This document shows, one piece after another, positions 6,379 to 13,172 of a DNA stretch of 13,172 nucleotides; position 1 is the stretch's first letter; every line of letters begins with the position of its first letter. This DNA is from JAFNAG01 sp964353465 (lineage in GTDB: Bacteria > Acidobacteriota > UBA6911): the NCBI GenBank assembly GCA_964353465.1, contig CAYGWQ010000142.1, positions 1 through 13,172 of the forward strand, written 5' to 3'. The notes under the pieces were generated by a model. That model was not told the origin of the DNA, did not search any database, and saw only the letters and a list, made by a program, of their open reading frames with translations. Position numbers and translations under genes: made by a program.

Positions 6379-7774
6379 CAAACCGGAATCATTCTTCGAT
6401 CGTTTCGACCGCAAGGGCGGCGACCTCGAAGTCACTCACTACTGCCCGGGTTGCGGCCACGGTGTTTTGCACAAACTGATCGCCGAAGCCATCACCGACC
6501 TTGGCATTCAGGACCGGACCATCCTGGTCAATCCCGTCGGGTGCTCGGTGTTTGCCTACTATTACCTGGATATCGGCAATGTGCAGGCGGCGCACGGCCG
6601 CGCGCCGGCGGTAGCCACGGGGATCAAGCGGGCGCGGCCCAACAGCATTGTTGTAGCGTATCAGGGCGATGGTGATCTGGCGGCGATCGGCGGCAATGAG
6701 ATCTTGCATGCAGCCAACCGCGGCGAAAACATCACGGTGTTCTTTGTCAACAACGGCATCTACGGCATGACCGGTGGGCAGATGGCGCCGACCACGCCGT
6801 TGGGCGAAAAGACGACCACCTCGCCGCGGGGGCGTTCGATTGCCAACGAGGGCTACCCGATGCGGATCTGTGAGCTGCTTTCGACCCTGGAGGCGCCCGC
6901 CTACATCGAGAGGGTCGCCCTGACGGATCCCAAGCACCACATGAAGGCGCGCAAAGCGGTGCGTCGCGCACTCCAGTGCCAGGTCGAGGGGCGCGGATTC
7001 TCGCTGGTGGAAGTGCTTTCCTCGTGCCCGACGGGCTGGAAGGTTTCCCCTGAGGAAGCCACGCATTGGGTGGAAAAGCATCTGGTGCCGCAGTTTCCGC
7101 TGAAGCTTTTTAAGGAACGCAAGGACGGCGACGCCGGCGCTCCGGCGGCAGTGGAAACCAATGCGGCAAAAGCAGCGCGGCATGGAGAGGCTGCGGTCGA
7201 GACCGCCAAAGCGCCCAAGAACGCCATCGCCGGCGGCGAGCTTGCGGATGTCTCCATGAAGATCAGCGGATTCGGCGGGCAGGGCATACTCTTCTCCGGG
7301 ATAGCCCTTGCGGAGGCGGGAATGAGGGAAGGCCTCCATGTTTCCTGGATCCCTTCCTATGGGCCGGAAATGCGCGGGGGCACAGCCCATTGTCACGTAA
7401 AGCTGTCGCGTCACTCCATTGCCTCGCCGCTCATCAGCCGGCCATCGACGGTGATAGCCTTCAACGAACCTTCGGTGGAGAAGTTCGGGGCCGAACTCCT
7501 GCCGGGCGGGTTGCTGATGGTCAACTCATCGATGGTGGCAACCCGCTGTCCGCGGACGGACATCCGCATCGTTGAGGTTCCGGCAACAGATACTGCGAAA
7601 GAGATGGGCAATCCGAAGGTGGCGAACATGGTCATGCTGGGCGCCTATATCCAGTTGACCCGGGCGGTGGATGATGAGTCGATCCTATCGTCGCTGAGCG
7701 CCCATGGGATGCGTCCGGATCTGCTTGAGGTAAATCGCAAAGCGCTGCGCGCGGGACGCACCTTGATCCGCTGA
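6359..7774 (+). CDS. Fused beta (TPP) and gamma subunits of Vor/Kor-type oxidoreductase
   Basis: A 471-residue fusion. Residues about 1-250 are the thiamine-diphosphate (beta) subunit: CPGCG at 29-33, GCSVFAYYY, HGRAPAVATGIKRA, and the TPP/Mg motif with GDGD at 103-106 and NN at 131-132, then GMTGGQMAPTTP. A linker of about 45 residues (252-297), rich in Ala, Lys and Glu, leads to the gamma domain: GFGGQG at 304-309 and PSYGPEMRGG at 332-341, extending to the end. Beta and gamma are separate genes in many anaerobes; here one chain would hold both. The GTG at 6359 is chosen since GGAG lies seven bases upstream and the sequence before it belongs to the end of the alpha gene. No frameshift is seen and the linker is in frame, so the fusion looks genuine. 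I recall similar fusions in other environmental genomes. Last gene of the operon. Confidence 0.9.
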   Translation: MWEISHSKPESFFDRFDRKGGDLEVTHYCPGCGHGVLHKLIAEAITDLGIQDRTILVNPVGCSVFAYYYLDIGNVQAAHGRAPAVATGIKRARPNSIVVAYQGDGDLAAIGGNEILHAANRGENITVFFVNNGIYGMTGGQMAPTTPLGEKTTTSPRGRSIANEGYPMRICELLSTLEAPAYIERVALTDPKHHMKARKAVRRALQCQVEGRGFSLVEVLSSCPTGWKVSPEEATHWVEKHLVPQFPLKLFKERKDGDAGAPAAVETNAAKAARHGEAAVETAKAPKNAIAGGELADVSMKISGFGGQGILFSGIALAEAGMREGLHVSWIPSYGPEMRGGTAHCHVKLSRHSIASPLISRPSTVIAFNEPSVEKFGAELLPGGLLMVNSSMVATRCPRTDIRIVEVPATDTAKEMGNPKVANMVMLGAYIQLTRAVDDESILSSLSAHGMRPDLLEVNRKALRAGRTLIR

Positions 7775-8075
7775 TCCATTCAATCCGCAGAGGCTGTAAA
7801 CAGGTCCGTTGAACTGCTCACATGAGACTTCTTTGTAGCTTGGCCAGGACCCTTTACCGCCAGGACGCGAAGACGACATGACTCAAAGCCAAGGAATTAG
7901 AAAACCTCATGTTTCGCGTCTTAGCGTCTCCGCGTCTTCGTGTTGTCATGCTGCCACGTGATTGCACAAAAGAGCTTCACTGAGAGAGATTTAATGATAA
8001 TCTATCCAGTCGGTCCGCCTGGCCCGCATACGCTAACCTAAAGCTATTATCTTCTGGACTCGAGGACAAACAATC
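7775..8075. other. Gap of 301 bases between the two oxidoreductase loci
   Basis: No gene is supported here. The middle holds the AAGACGC repeat (listed separately). The right part (about 7982-8068) is less GC-rich and likely holds the leader and promoter of nifJ. TGATAAT at 7995-8001 could be a -10 element, but no -35 stands at the correct distance. No hairpin plus T-run ends the upstream operon. Confidence 0.6.
7859..7943. repeat. AAGACGC-type degenerate repeat with inverted parts
   Basis: On the left GCCAGGACGCGAAGACG (7859-7875) faces, about 35 bases later, CGCGTCTTAGCGTCTCCGCG and then TCTTCG. The right part read on the other strand is a run of ACGC-AAGACGC-like units of about 10 bases. 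Such runs are common intergenic fillers in some environmental genomes; no coding potential. Confidence 0.55.
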
Positions 8076-11000
8076 ATGACAAGACAAATGGTTACAATCG
8101 ATGGGAACGAGGCAGCGGCATATGTTGCTTTCAGAACCAACGAGGTTATCGCCATATATCCAATCACACCATCCTCTCCGATGGGCGAATGGTCGGACGC
8201 CTGGGCTGCCGAGGGTCTGCGCAACATCTGGGGCACGATCCCTTCGGTGACTGAGATGCAGAGTGAGGGGGGGGCCGCCGGCGCCGTACATGGCGCTCTT
8301 CAGACCGGCGCGCTGACCACCACATTCACCGCGGCCCAAGGGCTCCTGCTGATGATTCCCAATATGTTCAAGATCGCCGGCGAGCTTACACCCACGGTTT
8401 TCCACGTTTCCGCGCGGACCGTAGCAACCCATGCGCTCTCGATTTTCGGGGATCACAGCGACGTCATGGCAACGCGTACCACGGGATTCGGCCTCATTGC
8501 CTCCAACTCGATTCAGGAGATCATGGACTTCGCGCTGATCGCGCAGGCGGCGACCCTGGAGTCGCGGATCCCGTTCGTCCACTTCTTCGATGGTTTCCGC
8601 AGCTCCCACGAAGTGATGAAGATCGAGCAGCTCACCGAGGACGACCTGCGCGCGATGATCGACGATGAACTGGTCTTCGCGCACCGCGGCCGGCGCCTGA
8701 CGCCCGAGCATCCTGTCCTGCGCGGATCGGCGCAGAATCCGGACGTTTTCTTCCAGGCGCGTGAGGCGTGCAATCCTTATTATGCTGCCGCGGCTGCGAT
8801 TGTGCAGAAGGCCATGGACAAGTTCGCCCGCATTGTCGGCCGTCAATATCATCTGTTCGACTACGTCGGCGCGCCGGATGCCGAGCGCGTGATCGTGCTG
8901 ATGGGATCCGGGGCCGAAGCAGCACAGGAGACTGTCGAGCACCTCACGGCCCGGGGAGAGAAGGTCGGCGCGGTGAAAGTCCGTCTGTTCCGGCCGTTTG
9001 ACGTCGGTTTGTTCATGGCGGCGCTGCCGCCGACGGCGCGCGTGATTGCCGCGCTGGACCGCACCAAGGAGCCGGGCGGCGCCGGGGAGCCGCTCTATCA
9101 GGATATTCTGACGGCGGTGGGGGAGACTTTCTCCCGCGGCACCGCTCCTTTCAAATCCTTCCCGCTGATCATCGGCGGCCGTTACGGCCTGTCTTCGAAG
9201 GAATTCACTCCCGCCATGGTGCGTGGCGTGTTCGAGGAAATGAAAAAGGCGCAGCCGAAAAACCATTTCACGATCGGCATCGTCGACGACGTCAGCCACT
9301 CTTCCGTCGACTACGACCCCTCCTTCTCCACCGAGGGGGATGATGTCGTGCGCGCCCTGTTTTACGGGCTCGGCGCCGACGGCACCGTGGGCGCCAACAA
9401 GAACTCCATCAAGATTATCGGCGAGGACACGCCGAACTATGCCCAGGGCTACTTCGTCTACGACTCGAAAAAAGCGGGCGCCGTCACGGTGTCGCACCTG
9501 CGCTTCGGGCCGCGCCCGATCCATTCCACCTATCTCATCGACAAGGCAAACTTCGTCGCCTGCCACCAGTTTGTGTTTTTGGAGCGCCAGGACATGCTGA
9601 AGGATGCCGTGCCGGGCGCCACCTTCCTGCTGAACAGCCCGTTCGGTCCCGACGAGATCTGGGACAAACTGCCGCGCACCGTTCAGCAGCAGATCATCGA
9701 TAAAAACCTCCGCTTTTATGTCATCGACGGCTACAAGGTTGCCAAAGATACCGGCATGGGCGCCCGGGTCAACACCATCATGCAGACCTGCTTCTTTGCC
9801 ATTTCGGGAGTCCTGCCCCGCGACGAAGCCATCGAATCCATCAAGCAGTCGATCAAAAAGACTTACGGCGCCAAGGGCGAGGAAGTTGTGCGCAAGAATT
9901 TCCAGGCGGTGGAGCAGACGCTGGCCAATCTCCATGAAGTCAAGGTGCCGAAACAGGCTACCAGTTCGTTTGACCGTCCGCCCGTGGTGGCGCCTGAGGC
10001 GCCCGCCTTCGTGCAGAACGTGGTCGCGCCGATCATGGCCGCCCGCGGCGATTCGCTGCCGGTGAGCCTGTTTCCCGTGGACGGAACATTCCCGACCGGG
10101 ACCTGCCAGTGGGAGAAGAGAAACATCGCCCTCGAAATCCCGGCCTGGGACCCGGAGGTCTGCATCCAGTGCGGCAAGTGCGCCATTGTATGTCCGCATG
10201 CCGCCGTCAGGATCAAAGCCTACGACATGAAACTCACGGAAAAGGCGCCCAAGACCTTCAAATGGATGACAACCAAGGGGAGCGAGTTTGTCGAAGGCAT
10301 GGCCTATACCGTCCAGATCGCCCCGGAGGATTGCACCGGATGCGGCATGTGCGTGGATATCTGTCCTGCCAAGAACAAAAAGGAGACGCGCCTGAAGGCG
10401 CTCAACATGGTGCCGCAGATACCGATCCGCCTGCCCGAGCGCGAGAATTACGCGTTTTTCCTCAACCTGCCCGAATACGACCGGCGGCTGGTGCGCATGA
10501 CCAGCATCAAGGCGAACATGCTGCTGCAACCCCTCTTCGAGTACTCTGGGGCATGCTCCGGCTGCGGCGAAACGCCGTACGTCAAGCTCATGACCCAGCT
10601 TTTCGGCGATCGCGCGATCGTCGCCAACGCTACCGGGTGCTCATCGATCTATGGCGGCAACCTGCCGACGACGCCCTATACGACCAATAAGGATGGGCGC
10701 GGTCCGGCCTGGAACAACTCGCTGTTCGAGGATAATGCCGAGTTCGGCCTCGGATACCGGCTCACGATCGACAAGCACGCCGAGATGGCGCGCGAACTGG
10801 TGCAGAAGCTTTCCGCGGAGATCGGCGATGAGCTGGCCTCCGGCATTCTCAAGGCCGACCAGTCGGATGAAGCAGGAATCTATGAACAGCGCGAGCGCGT
10901 GGTCGCGCTATGCAAGAAACTGGCCCGCGTGAAATCGTCGGAAGCCCGCAACCTGTTGAGCATCGCCGACTATCTTGTGAAGAAGAGCGTCTGGATTGTC

Positions 11001-11666
11001 GGGGGCGACGGCTGGGCCTACGATATCGGCTACGGCGGCCTGGATCACGTCCTGGCCTCGGGCAAAAACGTCAACCTCCTCGTGCTCGACACCGAGGTTT
11101 ACTCCAATACCGGCGGACAGATGTCAAAGTCCACCCCGCGCGGCGCAGTAGCCAAGTTCGCCGCCGGCGGCAAGCAGGTGGCCAAGAAGGACCTCGGCCT
11201 GCATGCAATCAACTACGGCAGCGTTTATGTCGCCGCGGTTGCCTTGGGAGCCAACGACGCGCAGACCGTAAAGGCTTTTCTCGAGGCCGAGTCCTATGAC
11301 GGGCCGTCGATCATTGTTGCTTACTCCCACTGCATCGCTCATGGAATCAACATGACGACCGGCATGAAGAACCAGAAGGCCGCGGTCGACTGCGGCTACT
11401 GGCCACTCTATCGCTATGATCCAAGGCTGGCCGCGGAGGGGAAGAATCCCCTGACCCTGGATTCCAAGGCTCCCAAGATCCCGCTGAAGGATTATGCCTA
11501 TAACGAAACGCGCTACAAGATGCTCGCGCTGAGCCAGCCGGAAGAGGCGAAGCGGCTCCTGGCATTGGCGCAGCAGGATGTCGTGAAGCACTTCCAGTTC
11601 TATCAGCAGCTGGCGTCGCTCGACTACGGTGGAACAGCCGCTCCCGGCGTGAAGGAAAAAGAGTAA
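8076..11666 (+). CDS. nifJ: Pyruvate:ferredoxin (flavodoxin) oxidoreductase, single-chain
   Basis: The 1196-residue protein has the full length and order of single-chain PFOR, which turns pyruvate and CoA into acetyl-CoA, CO2 and reduced ferredoxin. Domain I has Thr31 (YPITPSSP), Glu64 and Arg114 at exactly the positions known for substrate and TPP contacts in the Desulfovibrio africanus enzyme. The gamma-like domain (about 405-635) is followed by the EKR segment (WEKR at 679-682). The ferredoxin domain binds two clusters through Cys696, 699, 702, 706 and Cys753, 756, 759, 763. The third cluster near TPP uses Cys827, 830, 855 and 1086. GGDGWAYDIG (Asp978) and SNTGG (Asn1011) form the TPP/Mg motif. 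The ATG at 8076 follows GAGGA at a workable distance. The gene lies 301 bases after the Vor-type operon and probably has its own promoter. It ends soon after the TPP domain, without clear evidence for a long C-terminal protective arm with cysteines. Confidence 0.98.
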   Translation: MTRQMVTIDGNEAAAYVAFRTNEVIAIYPITPSSPMGEWSDAWAAEGLRNIWGTIPSVTEMQSEGGAAGAVHGALQTGALTTTFTAAQGLLLMIPNMFKIAGELTPTVFHVSARTVATHALSIFGDHSDVMATRTTGFGLIASNSIQEIMDFALIAQAATLESRIPFVHFFDGFRSSHEVMKIEQLTEDDLRAMIDDELVFAHRGRRLTPEHPVLRGSAQNPDVFFQAREACNPYYAAAAAIVQKAMDKFARIVGRQYHLFDYVGAPDAERVIVLMGSGAEAAQETVEHLTARGEKVGAVKVRLFRPFDVGLFMAALPPTARVIAALDRTKEPGGAGEPLYQDILTAVGETFSRGTAPFKSFPLIIGGRYGLSSKEFTPAMVRGVFEEMKKAQPKNHFTIGIVDDVSHSSVDYDPSFSTEGDDVVRALFYGLGADGTVGANKNSIKIIGEDTPNYAQGYFVYDSKKAGAVTVSHLRFGPRPIHSTYLIDKANFVACHQFVFLERQDMLKDAVPGATFLLNSPFGPDEIWDKLPRTVQQQIIDKNLRFYVIDGYKVAKDTGMGARVNTIMQTCFFAISGVLPRDEAIESIKQSIKKTYGAKGEEVVRKNFQAVEQTLANLHEVKVPKQATSSFDRPPVVAPEAPAFVQNVVAPIMAARGDSLPVSLFPVDGTFPTGTCQWEKRNIALEIPAWDPEVCIQCGKCAIVCPHAAVRIKAYDMKLTEKAPKTFKWMTTKGSEFVEGMAYTVQIAPEDCTGCGMCVDICPAKNKKETRLKALNMVPQIPIRLPERENYAFFLNLPEYDRRLVRMTSIKANMLLQPLFEYSGACSGCGETPYVKLMTQLFGDRAIVANATGCSSIYGGNLPTTPYTTNKDGRGPAWNNSLFEDNAEFGLGYRLTIDKHAEMARELVQKLSAEIGDELASGILKADQSDEAGIYEQRERVVALCKKLARVKSSEARNLLSIADYLVKKSVWIVGGDGWAYDIGYGGLDHVLASGKNVNLLVLDTEVYSNTGGQMSKSTPRGAVAKFAAGGKQVAKKDLGLHAINYGSVYVAAVALGANDAQTVKAFLEAESYDGPSIIVAYSHCIAHGINMTTGMKNQKAAVDCGYWPLYRYDPRLAAEGKNPLTLDSKAPKIPLKDYAYNETRYKMLALSQPEEAKRLLALAQQDVVKHFQFYQQLASLDYGGTAAPGVKEKE

Positions 11667-11770
11667 AACCTATCGGGAGCGAATTCGCCGCAGGGGCGGC
11701 AGAAACCGATTGAAAAGGAAGGCTTCTGTAGCCCCTCGGGGATTCCTTGGCACGGGGGAGTTGCAGACTC

Positions 11771-11797
11771 GGCCGAAGGCCTTGCGGCCCTTCGGCC
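11771..11797. repeat. GGCCGAAGG hairpin
   Basis: GGCCGAAGG (11771-11779) and CCTTCGGCC (11789-11797) form a perfect nine-base stem around a nine-base loop. It begins 105 bases after the nifJ stop. The lack of a T-run argues against a classical intrinsic terminator, although it could protect the 3' end of the mRNA. Confidence 0.6.
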
Positions 11798-11831
11798 TGA
11801 ACCTTATACGGAACCGGGTACGGTTATTCGT

Positions 11832-12129
11832 GTGCCGCACCTTCGGCGCTCACAAATCAAACCATGGCGTATCCCGGCCTCACGGCCGGGCCTATTCACT
11901 TCCGGCCCTTCGGGCCTCGGCCGGACGGGCGAACGGTCTTCCACCATTTGGCTATTTGCGAATTCCGACTTTGGGCGTCAGCTGGGCGGGCGAAGGCTCT
12001 GCTGCCATTCAGCAATCTGCCAATCCGGCCCCTCCGGTATAGAGGCCCGTAGGGCCGCCAGAAAATAGGCCCGGCCGTGAGGCCGGGATAGGGACATTGC
12101 CGGGGAATCGAGCGCCGAAGGTGCGGCAC
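11832..12129. repeat. Composite long inverted repeat, about 298 bp
   Basis: Two arms of 87 and 88 bases (11832-11918 and 12042-12129) are arranged head to head. Outer 20 bases, 11832-11851 against 12110-12129, are perfectly complementary. The middle 27 bases, 11870-11896 against 12064-12090, are perfect as well and contain their own hairpin, CCCGGCC-TCAC-GGCCGGG. The inner 15 bases, 11904-11918 against 12042-12056, differ at one base and contain GGCCC-TTC-GGGCC. The 18-19 bases between outer and middle blocks do not match. The 123-base centre holds two similar CCATT..GC.AT.TGC-like stretches (about 11944-11968 and 12004-12027). No transposase or target duplication is visible. Confidence 0.85.
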
Positions 12130-12238
12130 GTTCATATCCACCATGAAGGAAATGCGTATAAAAAGCAGGCAGAAGCGCCGCGCTCCAAAAGCGCCTTCGG
12201 CTCACAGCAGAGTTCGTTCCTCGATTCTCTGAAGAAGT

Positions 12239-12895
12239 CTACTTCTTGGGGTAGCCGACCGATTGCGCAAACGCGATCTTCTGGTCCGGCCGCAGCTTAA
12301 GGGCCTTTGCCAGCGCTGCACGATCGACCATCGCTCGCACGACCGTTGCCAATCCCTCCGACGCACAAAACAGATAGGCGTTTTCCGCGACAAATGCGGC
12401 ATTGGCTCCCGTGTAGAATTCCGCATCAGCCGGATTGGCCCTTTTGGCCTTCGCCAGATCAGCCACATACACCAAGTTGACGGGCGCATCTTTTACAAAC
12501 GGCTGCGTCCCTGTGAGCGAACGAATGTCCTCACTCACCACCTGCCTGAGCGCGTTTTCCTTGGCATCATACAACCAGGCGCCATCTGCCATAACCACGT
12601 AGATATCGATCTCCTGCCTGTTGTTGGCTGAAGGAGCGGTGCGCTGACCGGTGCTGCGGTTGATTCCCCATGCAGCCCAAAGCAGGTTCGAAAGCGCCTG
12701 TGAAGAGAGTTTTTCGGCGGCAAACTCTCGTGTGGAATGACGTTCGTTCAATGCCTGCATGAGCGGCATCCCCCCTTCCTTCTTCGGTTGCGGCAGCTGC
12801 AGGGTCTGCAAATCCTGCGGGAGGACCGGGAATGGACCGGCGATCAGGAAAACAGACAGCATCACAAAGATTGTGCGATGAGATTTGTTTTTCAT
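12239..12895 (-). CDS. Exported nitroreductase-family (FMN) protein
   Basis: A 218-residue protein of the nitroreductase fold, which normally binds FMN and transfers hydride from NAD(P)H or acts as a SagB-like oxidase/dehydrogenase. Residues 1-26 look like a Sec-type signal: basic start (MKNKSHR), hydrophobic core (TIFVMLSVFLIAGPF), then PVLPQ; there is no twin-Arg motif and no lipobox Cys. The mature part shows RHSTREF (52-58, FMN phosphate contact), LLWAAWGINR, APSANNRQEIDIYVV (87-101), GANAAFVAENAYLFCASEGLATV (about 163-185, split by family spacing) and the closing SVGYPKK. Length fits a minimal family member plus signal. ATG 12895 is preferred as GGAG lies a few bases upstream; an earlier start at 12934 would place extra residues before the signal. 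A seven-base palindrome, AAGAAGT-CT-ACTTCTT, overlaps the stop. Its substrate is unknown and it stands alone in the window. Confidence 0.87.
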   Translation of the reverse strand: MKNKSHRTIFVMLSVFLIAGPFPVLPQDLQTLQLPQPKKEGGMPLMQALNERHSTREFAAEKLSSQALSNLLWAAWGINRSTGQRTAPSANNRQEIDIYVVMADGAWLYDAKENALRQVVSEDIRSLTGTQPFVKDAPVNLVYVADLAKAKRANPADAEFYTGANAAFVAENAYLFCASEGLATVVRAMVDRAALAKALKLRPDQKIAFAQSVGYPKK

Positions 12896-13152
12896 AGGTT
12901 TCTCCACCAAAGCATTGACAACGGCAGGCGGCAACTATTTCACCTGGCACCAAGGTACAAGAATTGTGGAAGGCATGGTAGGCAAATCGGTAAATCCGGT
13001 CCAGGGATGTTGCATGCCCCGGCTGGGGCAACCGAGTCACGATACTGCACAATCCCTGCCCCGTCCGGCGAGACTGTCTCAAAACTTGCTCGCGGCAGTT
13101 CCACCGCAATTGTTCGTTGCCGAAACAGCCGCGGAGCGGCGGCAGATAATAG

Positions 13153-13172
13153 CCGGGGGCGCAAGCCCCCGG
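13153..13172. repeat. CCGGGGGC hairpin element, copy 2 (at window edge)
   Basis: CCGGGGGC-GCAA-GCCCCCGG forms an eight-base perfect stem with a GCAA tetraloop. The core stem is identical to the copy at 4308-4333. The element may extend past the window. The 257 bases between the nitroreductase start and this hairpin show no gene that I can support. Confidence 0.75.

Larger units (their letters stand above)
11667..12238. other. Gene-free region after nifJ, rich in palindromes
   Basis: No gene is supported in these 572 bases. From left to right: a small hairpin GCCGC-AGGG-GCGGC at 11687-11700 without a T-run; a nine-base stem hairpin at 11771-11797; and the large inverted repeat at 11832-12129. 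A seven-base pair of words, GCTCCCG (11640-11646) and CGGGAGC (11674-11680), spans the nifJ stop codon. Several frames through the repeats give peptides such as VPHLRRS...PGLTAGPI, which are products of the repeat and not genes. Confidence 0.7.

Noticed and set aside
7995..8001. TGATAAT as the nifJ promoter -10 element
   Set aside because: The only TTG-containing candidate -35 upstream (TTGCAC at 7962) is 28 bases away, so the pair is not usable as drawn.
7977..10529. 850-codon frame on the minus strand within nifJ
   Set aside because: It is antisense to the N-terminal two thirds of a PFOR whose active-site residues are all in place. The His/Arg/Gly-rich product has no recognisable domain.
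11687..11700. Hairpin after nifJ as an intrinsic terminator
   Set aside because: The stem is only five bases and no T-run follows.
11710..12144. Frames giving VPHLRRS...PGLTAGPI-type peptides on both strands
   Set aside because: Similar peptides on both strands arise from the two arms of the inverted repeat; they are repeat translations and not genes.

Overview
The window is GC-rich bacterial chromosome. It carries two ferredoxin-linked 2-oxoacid oxidoreductases, a large membrane-anchored multiheme cytochrome c, and many degenerate, palindromic intergenic repeats. This combination suggests an anaerobic or microaerobic soil, sediment or subsurface bacterium. The repeat families and the small zinc-ribbon-like protein made me think of Acidobacteriota or a neighbouring deep lineage, but no marker gene in the window proves this. 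I see no tRNA, rRNA, CRISPR array, transposase or phage gene.

Layout. The left part (1-1423) holds a small zinc-ribbon-like/coiled-coil protein (150-461), an inverted array of short repeats (479-624), and a membrane-anchored TPR protein (704-1423). Converging on these from the minus strand are a receiver-only response regulator (3979-3557) and, 81 bases downstream of it, a NapC/NirT-type cytochrome c (3475-1547) with ten predicted heme sites, one of them CX3CH. The two minus-strand genes may form an operon. A gene-poor stretch of about 1 kb (3980-5023) follows, filled with REP-like hairpins and degenerate repeats.

The centre is a compact, translationally coupled plus-strand operon (5024-7774) for a Vor/Kor-type 2-oxoacid:ferredoxin oxidoreductase. 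In order it encodes a 2x[4Fe-4S] ferredoxin (delta) subunit, an alpha subunit of the VorB type, and a fused beta+gamma polypeptide. After 301 gene-free bases lies a full-length homodimeric-type pyruvate:ferredoxin oxidoreductase (nifJ, 8076-11666). Its substrate and cofactor residues can be located by position. Together the two enzymes would oxidise branched-chain (or related) 2-oxoacids and pyruvate to acyl-CoA and acetyl-CoA, passing electrons to ferredoxin. The cytochrome c would handle electrons at the quinol/periplasm level. No gene seen here links the two electron pools.

The right end (11667-13172) has an elaborate inverted repeat of about 298 bp (11832-12129), an exported nitroreductase-family flavoprotein on the minus strand (12895-12239), and a final CCGGGGGC hairpin at the window edge that matches one at 4308-4333.

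I did not find a clear new multi-gene system. The unusual points are the repeat architecture, the CX3CH-containing ten-heme NapC-like protein, the beta-gamma fusion beside a second oxoacid oxidoreductase, and the exported nitroreductase.
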